From: Neptunicoccus cionae
GTDB taxonomy: Bacteria > Pseudomonadota > Alphaproteobacteria > Rhodobacterales > Rhodobacteraceae
DNA: 64,000 nt
Reading direction: 5' to 3'
Assembly: GCF_002860325.1 (NCBI RefSeq)
Contig: NZ_PKOJ01000009.1
Coordinates: forward strand, 62,001 to 126,000
Below the pieces are notes generated by a model. That model had not been told where the DNA came from. It ran no database searches and saw nothing but the letters and a program-made list of their open reading frames with translations. The position numbers and the translations under genes were made by a program. Position 1 is the stretch's first letter, and every line of letters begins with the position of its first letter. This document shows, piece after piece, positions 9,410 through 18,000 of this stretch.

Positions 9410-10278
9410 GGCGCTTTTTCAGCGCTGGATTGTTCGCATTCCGCAATTAACCTCATCAATAATTTCTGAGTCGTTTGATTGGTCGCTGGGGCAGGCAGCT
9501 TAACGATTTTGTCCCGTTCTATATAAATGCCTGTTTCCGAGCCAAATTTCTCCGAAACACCCGCTGAAAATATCTTGCGGGCGCCAACGATTGGCAATGG
9601 GAACCAACGTCGAATGCGACGAACTATCCATGGCATGGCGTCACTTTTTGACATGGCTGTGCGGCTGGGACCGGGATCAACCACACGAAGCAAAATGCCC
9701 TCCGCCTTGTAATCGTCGCTCAATGCAGCAAGAGCGGTTGTGATGGCGAGCTTGGACTGCGCATAGGGGCCGCTCATCTTTTTGAACTTTGGTGGATTGA
9801 TCAATGTCTCGACGTTCAGGGTTCTCGCCATTTTCATGGCGCTTGAGCCGACGACAACAACCACAGCGTTGCTATCCCCAGAAGAAAGGGCCGGACGCAG
9901 CGCATGGGTCAATGCGATAGGTCCCAGAGTGTTTACCTGAAAGTGCATCTCGTTCCCGGCCGAGGAAAACTCTGGCTTCGCGGTGGCGGCGCCGGCCACA
10001 TGAAACAACACATCAATGTTGGCCACCTGCTCCAAGATGCGTTGTGCCGCCTGCGTGATCGAGGCCGAAGACGCCATGTCCGCCGTCACAGATACGATCT
10101 CGACACTTGGATACTCGGACAACAAAACCTGACGAGCGTTGGTGCTTTTGGTTGTATTCCTATCGACGCAGATAAGCCGATAGTCATCCGCAAGAAGCAG
10201 GCGTGAAAGTTCAAAACCCAGCCCCGAGTATGAGGCGGTTAGGACGGCTGTCTTTTTCGTTGAGGTGTCTTGCTTCAT
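9406..10278 (-). CDS. Short-chain dehydrogenase/reductase (SDR)
   Basis: This 290-residue SDR resembles the retinol-dehydrogenase/WW-domain-oxidoreductase type. The cofactor motif is TASYSGLG (14-21), a variant of TGxxxGxG. HVAGAATA stands where NNAG is expected, catalytic Ser lies in VVGSSAMK, and YAQSK supplies Tyr and Lys. The start has AAAGGAAAACTA upstream. A 17-bp palindrome (10297-10313) lies 19 bp before the start, matching one in front of marR. It forms a two-gene operon with the monooxygenase. The substrate is unknown. Confidence 0.85.
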   Translation of the reverse strand: MKQDTSTKKTAVLTASYSGLGFELSRLLLADDYRLICVDRNTTKSTNARQVLLSEYPSVEIVSVTADMASSASITQAAQRILEQVANIDVLFHVAGAATAKPEFSSAGNEMHFQVNTLGPIALTHALRPALSSGDSNAVVVVVGSSAMKMARTLNVETLINPPKFKKMSGPYAQSKLAITTALAALSDDYKAEGILLRVVDPGPSRTAMSKSDAMPWIVRRIRRWFPLPIVGARKIFSAGVSEKFGSETGIYIERDKIVKLPAPATNQTTQKLLMRLIAECEQSSAEKAP

Positions 10279-10296
10279 TAGTTTTCCTTTGGTGTC

Positions 10297-10313
10297 ATGA
10301 CACTATATGTCAT
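10297..10313. promoter_or_regulatory. MarR-type operator, copy 1 (before the SDR gene)
   Basis: ATGACACTATATGTCAT is a perfect inverted repeat with 6-bp arms ATGACA/TGTCAT and a 5-bp centre. It lies between marR and the SDR start. A second copy precedes marR. Confidence 0.65.
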
Positions 10314-10340
10314 GGACGATATATGCATAAATAATTGCTG

Positions 10341-10772
10341 CTACATTTTGATTTTGGATAGCAGCGCGGAGAGAGACCCAAGCTCATCGGCGCTAAGGTG
10401 GCAGAGTGCATCAAGACCATTATCAATGGCTTGACGGCTTTTTGTCATCACGTCGTACCCAGCGGGTAACAGGTGAATACGGACAATACGTTGATCATCG
10501 GTGCCGTGTTCTTTGCTGACCAGGCCTTTTTCAACCAATTTGTTCAGCAAGCGGGACACGTTGGACATCGGGTCCTGCATTTGCTCGCGGATTGTGCCGA
10601 CGGTCGCGAATTGGTCTTTTTGACTGGCGATAATCGCCAAAACTTTGACCTGCTGCAGGCTCACGTTATGAGGCGCAAGGATTTCCGCAATCCGGCCCTG
10701 AAGCCAATTGGCCACGTGCAGAATATCAATAATCGTTTCTTTGGTCGAGGAATGATCTGTCATAAACGTCAT
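10341..10772 (-). CDS. MarR-family transcriptional regulator
   Basis: This protein of 140-143 residues has a winged-helix core at about 35-110: a recognition region TVGTIREQMQDPMSNVSRLLNKL followed by the wing KEHGTDDQRIVRIHLLPAG. It probably represses itself and the downstream SDR-monooxygenase operon, because the same 17-bp operator stands before both. Two in-frame ATG codons exist (10772 and 10763). The predicted -10 box overlaps the first, which favours the second and could give a leaderless or nearly leaderless transcript. The ligand is probably an aromatic or quinone-like compound (inference). Confidence 0.85.
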   Translation of the reverse strand: MTFMTDHSSTKETIIDILHVANWLQGRIAEILAPHNVSLQQVKVLAIIASQKDQFATVGTIREQMQDPMSNVSRLLNKLVEKGLVSKEHGTDDQRIVRIHLLPAGYDVMTKSRQAIDNGLDALCHLSADELGSLSALLSKIKM

Positions 10773-10798
10773 TTATGATCCATGACTTATAATGTCAA
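10770..10798 (-). promoter_or_regulatory. marR promoter with overlapping MarR operator, copy 2
   Basis: The minus strand has TTGACA (10798-10793), a 17-bp spacer and TAAATG (10775-10770). The operator ATGACTTATAATGTCAA (plus strand, 10782-10798) covers the -35 box and most of the spacer. It shares ATGAC..TATA..TGTCA with copy 1, which fits negative autoregulation. Confidence 0.55.
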
Positions 10799-11058
10799 CG
10801 ACCGACTTTAAAACCAGCCGTTGGTGCAGCCGCAGCGAAAGGTAACATTGTCCGCATCTTACCAGTTCGTACACGATGCAGCGAACGGCAGGTGTACGAA
10901 TAAGGAGGGACTTCTGAGAATTTCATCTACCAGCCATGTTATAAACCAATGTCGCCTATTTCACTCGGCCCAATGGTGACGGGAGATTGAAACGCAGAAC
11001 GACCCCCTTACTGGCAGCCCTAGCGTGGGATTCCGCCCCTTCGGGCATTCGACCCCAC

Positions 11059-11577
11059 TTACCGATCGGGCGCTGCTTCAAGGGACGTCTCGAACCGCTT
11101 GTCCGCCGCCGCTGCTTCTTTCAAGAGCGCGTCGAAATTGTCAGGTGGATTGCCATCTTCCAACATCCCTTTGAACGTCGCATAGGCATCCGTCTTGCTG
11201 CCGTAGGCGCGCAGGGTCTTGTCGTCGTTCACCCACGCCACCACGATGACCTTCGCATCGCTGTTGAACCGATAGAACAGCCGATACTGCTGGAAGAATT
11301 TCGCCCGGAACCAGTGCTTGCGGTGATCGCCGAGTGTGCCGCCTTGCCGGAAGGCGGCGGCACCCGGATCTGCAGGTATGGCCTCGGTGACCAGCTTGAA
11401 GATGGCGGCCAGCCGTTTCGTCGGGTTTTTCTTGCGCCAGGTCTTGGGATCGCGTGCCTTACGCGCCTCGACCTCCAGGGTCAGCCCTTCGAGCTGATCC
11501 AGAAAGAGCGGATGCGCATAAATCGACCATCCGTTTACGACAAGGGGCGCTTGGGCGGGCACGCTATCGCCGCTCAT
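11059..11577 (-). CDS. yhaV: YhaV-family toxin (RelE-superfamily ribonuclease)
   Basis: This 172-residue protein matches the YhaV family in length and sequence: VNGWSIYAHPLFLDQLEGL near the N-terminus, RQGGTLGDHRKHWFRAKFF in the middle, then YRLFYRFNSDAKVIVVAWVN and DDKTLRAYGSKTDAY. YhaV toxins are ribosome-associated mRNA interferases of the RelE superfamily. Its ATG overlaps the antitoxin stop by 4 bp, giving an antitoxin-first operon. The likely job here is plasmid stabilisation or phage response (inference). Confidence 0.92.
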   Translation of the reverse strand: MSGDSVPAQAPLVVNGWSIYAHPLFLDQLEGLTLEVEARKARDPKTWRKKNPTKRLAAIFKLVTEAIPADPGAAAFRQGGTLGDHRKHWFRAKFFQQYRLFYRFNSDAKVIVVAWVNDDKTLRAYGSKTDAYATFKGMLEDGNPPDNFDALLKEAAAADKRFETSLEAAPDR

Positions 11578-11900
11578 TCATCCTCGAGCGATAGCGGCGC
11601 ATCGAGATCGACGTCAACGTCTCCGACCAGTGCTGCAAGACGGTCATGCAAAGCCCCATCGAACGCCCGAATGCGGTCCGGATGCGCCTTGATATCGGCC
11701 TCGACAAAATCGAGAAAGGCTCCGAGCACGGGATCTTCCTCATCGCTGCGCACGGGCTCGATATAGACCCTGCCACTCGGCTCGGTGCAGTAACGAATCT
11801 GGTCGCCCTTGCCCAGCTTGAGCTGTTTGCGCACACCCGCCGGCACGGTCGTCTGATACCGATCCGTGAGTTTCGAGACATCTTGTGCGAGCGCTGTCAT
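11574..11900 (-). CDS. prlF: PrlF-family antitoxin (AbrB/SpoVT fold)
   Basis: This 108-residue protein starts MTALAQDVSKLTDRYQTTVP; the region up to about residue 50 is the swapped-hairpin AbrB DNA-binding domain (YQTTVPAGVRKQLKLGKGDQI). The acidic C-terminus would wrap the toxin. The start at 11900 is chosen because CAGGAGACTGCC precedes it; an in-frame extension to 11969 lacks one. It forms an overlapping pair with YhaV and should repress its own promoter, which lies upstream in 11901-12026. Confidence 0.9.
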   Translation of the reverse strand: MTALAQDVSKLTDRYQTTVPAGVRKQLKLGKGDQIRYCTEPSGRVYIEPVRSDEEDPVLGAFLDFVEADIKAHPDRIRAFDGALHDRLAALVGDVDVDLDAPLSLEDE

Positions 11901-12026
11901 GGCAGTCTCCTGAAAGAATGGGGGTCTTTGCTGCCTGCGATAGGTAATGCATTTGCATTGCCATGTCAAGATAAGCTGCAGGATCTGCTGTCGCCGGGCA
12001 GGCCGATGAACCGTCCGGCGCAGGAC

Positions 12027-12680
12027 CTAATGTCGCCCCGCGAGATACTCCGCCAGCACCGGGCTGGCAGCACCTTTCGCGGAGCTGAGTAGCTCCGAGC
12101 CCGCGAGCGAGGCTTTCGACAGGCGCACGAGCCCGCCGGTTTCCTCGATGCGGTAGCAGCGGCGCTTTTGCCGCCCGCGCCTGTAGTGGGTCGCGGTGAC
12201 AATCTGGCAGGTACTGCCATCGGTGAGCGTCACAGGTGCTGCGAGCTTGATCTTGTCGCCTTCCTCGTAGTCCGGGATCGCAGCCCAGTCCTGGCAGCGC
12301 TGGCGCCAGGCATGAGCATAGCTGTCTGGGTCTTTCAGCTCGGACAGCAGGGCCAATAGGCTCAGTGGCGCGCGGGATTCGACCGGTCCCGCGCTTTCCT
12401 CCATGTCCTTGTAGCCCCAGCAGCCGTCATCATATCGGGTAAGGAATACGGCGGCGAAAGTGATGGAGCCATCCGCATCGGTGACATAGGTCGTGTCTTC
12501 GACAGGGGTGCTGTCGATATTTGTGACCTTTGCCGCCGCGTACCAAGTCGAACCCACCTTGCAGGCCTTGACCAGTTCAGTTTTGCGCGTGTCGCCCTCG
12601 AAAGTGCAGAGCCGGGCGATTTCCGCTTTCTCATCCGCGTAGGTCTGGACGCGGCCGTCGGTGTAAAAGAGCCAACCCAT
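12027..12680 (-). CDS. Conserved mobile-element protein (DUF6927-like), unknown function
   Basis: This 217-residue protein starts MGWLFYTDGRVQTYADEKAE. I associate this N-terminus with a plasmid/ICE family now listed, I think, as DUF6927; that name is from memory. No enzyme motif is visible. The ATG at 12680 overlaps the stop of the upstream gene by one base, and a GTG one codon earlier is also possible. The pair therefore forms one transcription unit. Confidence 0.6.
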   Translation of the reverse strand: MGWLFYTDGRVQTYADEKAEIARLCTFEGDTRKTELVKACKVGSTWYAAAKVTNIDSTPVEDTTYVTDADGSITFAAVFLTRYDDGCWGYKDMEESAGPVESRAPLSLLALLSELKDPDSYAHAWRQRCQDWAAIPDYEEGDKIKLAAPVTLTDGSTCQIVTATHYRRGRQKRRCYRIEETGGLVRLSKASLAGSELLSSAKGAASPVLAEYLAGRH

Positions 12681-13372
12681 CACGCCGCCCTCCGGTCATC
12701 GATTTCCATCAGCGCATCGAGCGGCACGCGGTAGGGCTGCATGGCGTCGAAATCCTCGCAGCGTTTATGGGAATATGTCGAAGCACCAATACCCTGCCGC
12801 GCTGCGCGCTCTCGGGACATTGGTGCTGCTTCATCATCATCGAATTCCCAAAACGCCGAATTGCCGCAGTTCTGCACGATCGCAAAGGTGTCGCAGGCAT
12901 CCTTAAGGATGACCCGGAAGGTGCCGCCGAGGCCCGAGGGCACCTCGTAGGTCCTGCCGATGAGATAGTCCGAGGCCCGGCGCACGAAGACGCGGATGCT
13001 GTGGCCATCGGTGGCCAGCCGGATGGCCCCCCGCCCCCGGTCGATGAGAACCTGTACGTCATCCAGGATGTCGGTGTAGAACTGGCCGGTCAGATCGCGA
13101 AACGCCATGCGGCGCTGCGCCATCCAGTCGGTGTCCCGAAACGGGTTCATGCCGTCGGCGAAGGCGAAGGAGGGATCGGCCTGTTCGGTGGTGACGATTC
13201 GGGTGGTCGTGCCATCGATGCCGTTTGAGCGCAGATGCACACCGTTGCCGACGATCAGGATCAGGGCGGGCCTGTCCACGGGCCCGTTCCAGTTGGGCAG
13301 GAAGGTTTTGCAGGCGCGCGCATGTGCGATTTGCGCCGCGACAGCGGATGCAGAGAACTTGAGAATAGCCAT
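12680..13372 (-). CDS. Conserved mobile-element protein, unknown function
   Basis: This 230-residue protein begins MAILKFSASAVAAQIAHARA. It holds two recognisable but unassigned stretches, ALILIVGNGVHLRSNGIDG and RIVTTEQADPSFAFADGMNP. The N-terminal extension to 13522 is rejected because its residues are low-complexity Arg/Pro and no ribosome site is seen there. It is coupled to the following gene by a one-base overlap and sits after the parB-like gene in the same direction. I do not recognise a function. Confidence 0.65.
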   Translation of the reverse strand: MAILKFSASAVAAQIAHARACKTFLPNWNGPVDRPALILIVGNGVHLRSNGIDGTTTRIVTTEQADPSFAFADGMNPFRDTDWMAQRRMAFRDLTGQFYTDILDDVQVLIDRGRGAIRLATDGHSIRVFVRRASDYLIGRTYEVPSGLGGTFRVILKDACDTFAIVQNCGNSAFWEFDDDEAAPMSRERAARQGIGASTYSHKRCEDFDAMQPYRVPLDALMEIDDRRAA

Positions 13373-13448
13373 AGGGATGTCTTTTCGTTGGGTGTGGGAG
13401 GGTCGACCCGCGCGGGTGGCATGGCCCACGCGCGGGTCGCGTAAAGGC

Positions 13449-15431
13449 TCAGGCCGCTTGCGCGACCTCGCTGTCAGGCTCCGGAGATTCCGCGATGGGC
13501 TCCGCCTCATCAAAGGTGACACCGTTGGTCTGCATCATCGGCGGGCACCAGGCGGCCACGGCAGCGCGCTGCGCGTCGGTGAGGGTGGCGAAGGGCTCGG
13601 CGAAGAGCTTGTCACAAAAGGCGACGATCTCCTTCTTGCTCGACGAGGCCAGCGTCACCGCCTCCTGGGCGAGACCCAGATCCTCGCCGAGGATCTTCAG
13701 GAGCCAAGCCTTCTTGAAGCGGTTGAAGAGCGCCGCATTCGGCGTCCAGTGGGCGCGGATGTCGGGCATGATCTCGATCTCGAACGCATGCATCAGGCTG
13801 TCGCGCTGGCGGTCCCGCGCGAAGCAGGACCGCGTGGTGCTGGCGGTGGCATAGGCGACGAGCTTGGCCTTCTCGCCGGCCTTCAGGGCGCGAAACGCCG
13901 CAAACTGATCGGCGGGCGCGCGGCTGTCATCGAGCCAGGACAGATCAAGCGCATCATGCGCCGCCGCCACCTGCTCGAGCGAGGTCTCGTCGATCTCGTC
14001 CATCTTGGCGTGGTTGCGGTATTCCTTGCGGGCATCGATCTTGATCGCCTGCGTGACACTCATGCCGCTGGCCAGAACGTCGCTCACCAGCTTGAAGAGC
14101 GTCAGATCGAGCGTGGCCTCCGGATGCAGCGCCATCGCGGCGCCAAGGGCCATAGCTCGCTCGGTCTTGAGGTCCTCTGCCAGTGAGGCTGGATAAGTGA
14201 TTTCGCCGGCATCCGGGGCCTCCTCCCCGGTCGGGTTAGCCGAGGAGCCGCGCGCGCCCTCCTCTTTGACGGTGTCCTCCGGGCGGACGAGGCCAACATG
14301 AAGGGTCACCTGCCCACCCTGCCACGACGCGATCACCCCAGACCGCGCGAGGTCCTCGGCGCTGTAGGCCTCCTGCAGATCGCGGGCTTCCTCTTCCAAG
14401 GCGTCGACGCGGTCGTAAAGGGCATTGTAGGCACCGTCCTCGAGCCCCTCATCTTCCATTTCGAACTGCAATTTCTCGAGTTCGGCGGTGATCTCATCGA
14501 TGCGCTTTTGGGCGGCCTCGTCGGGCTGGATCGGGCCGGGATAGACGCGTCCGTAGTCGGCCAGGGTCGCGTAGTCATAGCGGACCATCGCATCGGCCCA
14601 GGCAAAGCCCAGCCTCATACGGGCCTCTTCGGCAGCGGCACCGAGCTTCTCGAGCAGGATGGTTTCGACCAGAGCCGCATCCTCAAGCACGGAATGCTCA
14701 TCCAGCAGATCGGCTGCGACGGCGCCGCCGCGGGCCTCGTAGTCCGCGCGCACGAAAGCGCCGATATCATCGCTGACCTGCACACCGCGGGATTTCAGTG
14801 CTTGGCGGACGGTGTAGGCCTGCACATAGCCGCCGTCTTTGATGAGCGCCTCGAAAACCTCGCGCTGCACCTCCTGGCTCGGGTGCTCGGCGAAGGCTTT
14901 CATCGTATCAAGCGTGATCGTCTTGGCCCGGGCCGCGGCGCGGATGTCGGGGTGGATCAGGCCGTAACGCAATCGGCCTTTGACGGCGGCGACTGTCGTG
15001 CCGAATATCTTGGCGATCGTCTCGGGCGTCTGGCCGTCGATCTCCATCATCCGGGCGAAGGCCTCGAACTCGTCGATGGCATTCATCGGCGCTTGGGTGA
15101 TGTTCTCGGCAAGAGACAACGCCGTGGTGACGTCGCAGTCGTCTGGGACAAGGCGACAGTCGACCTTGGTTTTCGCAGTGAACCCCTTGGTGGCCTTGTC
15201 GGCGATCAGCTCCTTCAGGGCTGCATGGCGTCGGCCACCGGCAAGGACAGCATATTTGCCGTCGAGCTTCTGGACCAGGAGCGGCTGGAGCAGGCCCAGT
15301 ACGGCGATGCTGGCCTTCAGATGGGCAATGTTCTCGGGGTCGTAGGTTTCCGGCGCGTTGCTGCGCACATTGGCTGGATGCGGGACGAGATCGCCGATAG
15401 CGACGGTAAGGGGAGCAAAGCTTGTGGTCAT
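13449..15431 (-). CDS. ParB/RepB/Spo0J-family protein of the mobile block
   Basis: This 660-residue protein has an N-terminal ParB/Spo0J domain at about 1-130 (IGDLVPHPANVRSN, then LAGGRRHAALKEL and AENITQAPMN), a central HTH (ETIAKIFGTTVAAVKGRLRYG) and a long acidic C-terminal region with a predicted coiled coil near 300-350. It differs from the RepB of the replicon at 22.4 kb and is much longer. Such proteins are common in alphaproteobacterial ICEs and plasmids and probably act in partition or regulation. The start follows CTCCTGGAAGGATATCCC. A copy of the shared upstream element lies 80 bp upstream. Confidence 0.85.
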   Translation of the reverse strand: MTTSFAPLTVAIGDLVPHPANVRSNAPETYDPENIAHLKASIAVLGLLQPLLVQKLDGKYAVLAGGRRHAALKELIADKATKGFTAKTKVDCRLVPDDCDVTTALSLAENITQAPMNAIDEFEAFARMMEIDGQTPETIAKIFGTTVAAVKGRLRYGLIHPDIRAAARAKTITLDTMKAFAEHPSQEVQREVFEALIKDGGYVQAYTVRQALKSRGVQVSDDIGAFVRADYEARGGAVAADLLDEHSVLEDAALVETILLEKLGAAAEEARMRLGFAWADAMVRYDYATLADYGRVYPGPIQPDEAAQKRIDEITAELEKLQFEMEDEGLEDGAYNALYDRVDALEEEARDLQEAYSAEDLARSGVIASWQGGQVTLHVGLVRPEDTVKEEGARGSSANPTGEEAPDAGEITYPASLAEDLKTERAMALGAAMALHPEATLDLTLFKLVSDVLASGMSVTQAIKIDARKEYRNHAKMDEIDETSLEQVAAAHDALDLSWLDDSRAPADQFAAFRALKAGEKAKLVAYATASTTRSCFARDRQRDSLMHAFEIEIMPDIRAHWTPNAALFNRFKKAWLLKILGEDLGLAQEAVTLASSSKKEIVAFCDKLFAEPFATLTDAQRAAVAAWCPPMMQTNGVTFDEAEPIAESPEPDSEVAQAA

Positions 15432-15511
15432 GGGATATCCTTCCAGGAGGGTGAGGTGTGGCCCGCGTGCGCGCGGGCGTGGCCAATCCCCGGCTTCAGG
15501 GATCACCACGA

Positions 15512-15534
15512 CAAAAGGCCCACTTTCCCTTTGA
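15512..15534 (-). promoter_or_regulatory. Shared upstream element, copy 3 (before the parB-like gene)
   Basis: The minus strand reads AAAGGGAAAGTGGGCCTTTT, then TGTCGTGGTGATCCC. The downstream TGATCCC is also found after copy 1. Confidence 0.5.
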
Positions 15535-15586
15535 GGGGTCAGAGGGCCTTCATCGCCTGTGGTGTCAGGAGAGGGTGTCCCCTGCC

Positions 15587-15976
15587 CTACCAGTCGCGCG
15601 CCAGCATGATGGTCAGCACGCGCATGGTGGTGGCGGGATTGTCCGGGGCCTCGGCGCCATAGCGGAAGTCCGAGTCTGCTTCATAGAGATCGATCTTCCA
15701 GAACACGGTCTCTCCCCGGATCTCGACCGCCCCGAAATCGTGCCAGCCCTCGGGATCATTCTCAGGCTCGAACGTGGCAAACTCACCGGTTGCCTTGACC
15801 GCCTCGGCCATGAAGCCATCGCCGGCCTCCATAAGCGAGCGGGTGACATGCATGCGGCCCTGGATGGGTTGCGCGGGCGGCACCCCAACGCATGCAAGTT
15901 TGCGAAACGCGTCGTTCTGCACAGCGATCACACTCGGATCCGGACGGTCTGGCTGGAGTTGAACGGTCATGGGCAT
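15587..15976 (-). CDS. DUF3768 domain-containing protein
   Basis: This 129-residue protein matches the DUF3768 family: NDAFRKLACVGVPPAQPIQGRMHVTR, then EPENDPEGWHDFGAVEI and FWKIDLYEADSDFRYGAEAPDNP, ending in TTMRVLTIMLARDW. The function is unknown, and the family is typical of alphaproteobacterial plasmids and ICEs. AAAGGAG with 6-nt spacing supports the ATG at 15976. A copy of the shared element lies about 35 bp upstream of the start. Confidence 0.85.
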   Translation of the reverse strand: MPMTVQLQPDRPDPSVIAVQNDAFRKLACVGVPPAQPIQGRMHVTRSLMEAGDGFMAEAVKATGEFATFEPENDPEGWHDFGAVEIRGETVFWKIDLYEADSDFRYGAEAPDNPATTMRVLTIMLARDW

Positions 15977-16010
15977 GGGGATCTCCTTTGAGAAGTTGAA
16001 ACACCCTTCC

Positions 16011-16032
16011 CAAAGCCCGCTTTTTCTTTTCC
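16011..16032 (-). promoter_or_regulatory. Shared upstream element, copy 4 (before the DUF3768 gene)
   Basis: The minus strand reads GAAAAGAAAAAGCGGGCTTT followed by GGGAAGG. The AAAGC/GCTTT core is intact. Confidence 0.5.
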
Positions 16033-16274
16033 GCTTGGCGGAGGAACCCAGACAAACCTACCCGGCCCGAATAAATCCAAAAGTCAGGTGTGCGGGATAT
16101 GCGGCTATTGGGGCTTTCGGAAGCATGGCCGCTGTCAGCCCTGAGCGGACATGGTGCGGAACGACCAGGTAGGCAAAAGTGGCTAAGGAGAAGGGGAACC
16201 CGCCATGACCACCACAAAAACAGTGTGCTGTCGCTTTCGGCAAAAGCAAAGGCCGATGACTGCGATGCCACGGG

Positions 16275-17777
16275 TCAACGAGGGTCCTTCGGAATGGCGA
16301 AGATCGGCATCACCAAGTCTGACGCTTTTTCTTTCAAGTGTTTCTCTTGATGCTGAACCACCAGCGACAAGCCGATGATCGCTGATCGAGCCAAACGCAA
16401 CATGCGCAGAGCTTGGCTTTCCAGGTCAGAGGCGCTCAGTGCCAAACAGGCTCCAATGTCATCGGTGTGCAACAACATCTCATGTACGGACACAAACCGG
16501 TGTTCTGCCGCATTGCGGACGTCGCAAGCCTGATGTGCCAAAGGTGACGCAGTCTCTCGGAAGTCATTTTCGTACAAGTCCAATGACAGCGAACAGAGAC
16601 CGCGCAAATGCCAATTCTTGATTGGTAGGTTTGGGTGAAGAACTCGCTTGGCTCCTCGTCCGCAATACCAGACGTTTCTGAACGAAGTGCTCAGACTGTG
16701 GGGATCATGGCCGAGCTTGAAGTAGTCGTTGATGAACACAGCACATTTATCGAGCAGCGAATACGCCATGCGAAACGCGGCCTTTTGCTTCTCGGTTTGC
16801 ACCGTGTTGATGGCATAGTCAGCGTGCTCGAACCCCAACAAGGTTTGGTCAGCCGCGTAAACCCGTTCTCCCTCCAGCCCTTCGAACAGCAAGGTGCATG
16901 CAGCGACATACTCCTGTTTCAGAAGGTCAAAGTATCTTGGAAAAATCACGGGCTCGTCTAAGCCATAAGTGTGATTGGGCAGATGAAACACATCTTGTGC
17001 GGCGATGCTGTGCGCCCCGATGTCATTTAGCGGGTTCAGGAACAAGCGATGCTGCAAGCGCCAACAGTTGAAAGCTCGCGCGTCAGACGTGTCACCGAGT
17101 TCATACTTGTCGGGATCAAAGCCAGCCAGATCACAGTTCACCGCCAAGTATGCACGGACATGCTGATACTTCGCTTCAAGCTGTTCTCGCACGGAGTCGG
17201 GATATTCACTGTCCCATATGGCATCGGTTGCAAGGGCAAATTCAAATCCTTTCGCGGCCTCGGCCAAGAAAACGCATTGATGCCCTGGATCGTAGAATGC
17301 TGCACTGTAACCAGATAGCCCGCTGGCACGGTTCGCCAGGGCCATTGCAAATTTCGGTTCAATCTGGAGCGCTTCGTCCCAAGCGGCGAGTGCATCAATC
17401 GGTCGGCCTACGGCATCGAGAGCATTGCCCAAATTTGTCAGTACCTGACAACGCCGAACGATATCCAAGTCCGCGAACTCCGAAGAGCGGATTGCTTCTC
17501 GAAGAGAAATGATTTCCTTGGTCAGTTCCGGTTGCTCCCAATCGAACTGGCGCTCTTGGAACTCGGGATCAGTCGTTCGAAGAGCCGAATAGGCATTGGC
17601 TCGAAAATAGAACAAAACGGCTTTGTTCTGCCCCTCCTGGCCGAGCAATGCGTCAATCGTGCACACCAACTCATTGAGTTTCGGAAGGTTTCCGGCATCT
17701 GCGGCTAGATCGATAGCCAATCCGATATCTGCGTAGTTGTTCATGCCGCAATCTTCCAAGGTCTCATAATATTTCAT
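16275..17777 (-). CDS. LA2681-type HEPN-domain protein with TPR-like N-terminus
   Basis: This 500-residue protein has an N-terminal helical-repeat half; one TPR-like unit is LTNLGNALDAVGRPIDALAA followed by WDEALQIEPKFAMALANRAS. The C-terminal half resembles the LA2681-like HEPN family, with the RX4H ribonuclease motif RNAAEH at about 421-426, followed by HEMLLHTDD. HEPN proteins with RX4-6H are commonly metal-independent RNases in toxin or abortive-infection systems. The start MKYYETLEDCG at 17777 is preferred over 17831. No partner antitoxin gene is next to it, so it may be regulated in cis by the repeat domain or be solitary. Confidence 0.75.
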   Translation of the reverse strand: MKYYETLEDCGMNNYADIGLAIDLAADAGNLPKLNELVCTIDALLGQEGQNKAVLFYFRANAYSALRTTDPEFQERQFDWEQPELTKEIISLREAIRSSEFADLDIVRRCQVLTNLGNALDAVGRPIDALAAWDEALQIEPKFAMALANRASGLSGYSAAFYDPGHQCVFLAEAAKGFEFALATDAIWDSEYPDSVREQLEAKYQHVRAYLAVNCDLAGFDPDKYELGDTSDARAFNCWRLQHRLFLNPLNDIGAHSIAAQDVFHLPNHTYGLDEPVIFPRYFDLLKQEYVAACTLLFEGLEGERVYAADQTLLGFEHADYAINTVQTEKQKAAFRMAYSLLDKCAVFINDYFKLGHDPHSLSTSFRNVWYCGRGAKRVLHPNLPIKNWHLRGLCSLSLDLYENDFRETASPLAHQACDVRNAAEHRFVSVHEMLLHTDDIGACLALSASDLESQALRMLRLARSAIIGLSLVVQHQEKHLKEKASDLVMPIFAIPKDPR

Positions 17778-18000
17778 ACGCAATCTGCTCTGACGTGACT
17801 TCGTGACTGGTGGAATAACGGACGTAGGCACAAAGGGCTCGCACTTGGCTTTCGCCGCATTCTACACGAATGGCCGCTGTCGGAAACAGCTCACACTTTG
17901 CAAACTCCGCTCCCTGCGCATTGCCGCCATCCGTGGTCATCACCACATTCGTCATTCCGTTTTCACACCTTCCATTTTCCGCTTCGCCGCAATAGGTCTG

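Noticed and set aside
10987-11766. 259-codon plus-strand frame over the toxin-antitoxin pair
   Set aside because: The minus strand encodes YhaV and PrlF with matching family sequence and overlap.
14298-15662. 454-codon plus-strand frame opposite the parB-like gene
   Set aside because: Antisense to a clear ParB-domain gene, with no recognisable domain or ribosome site.
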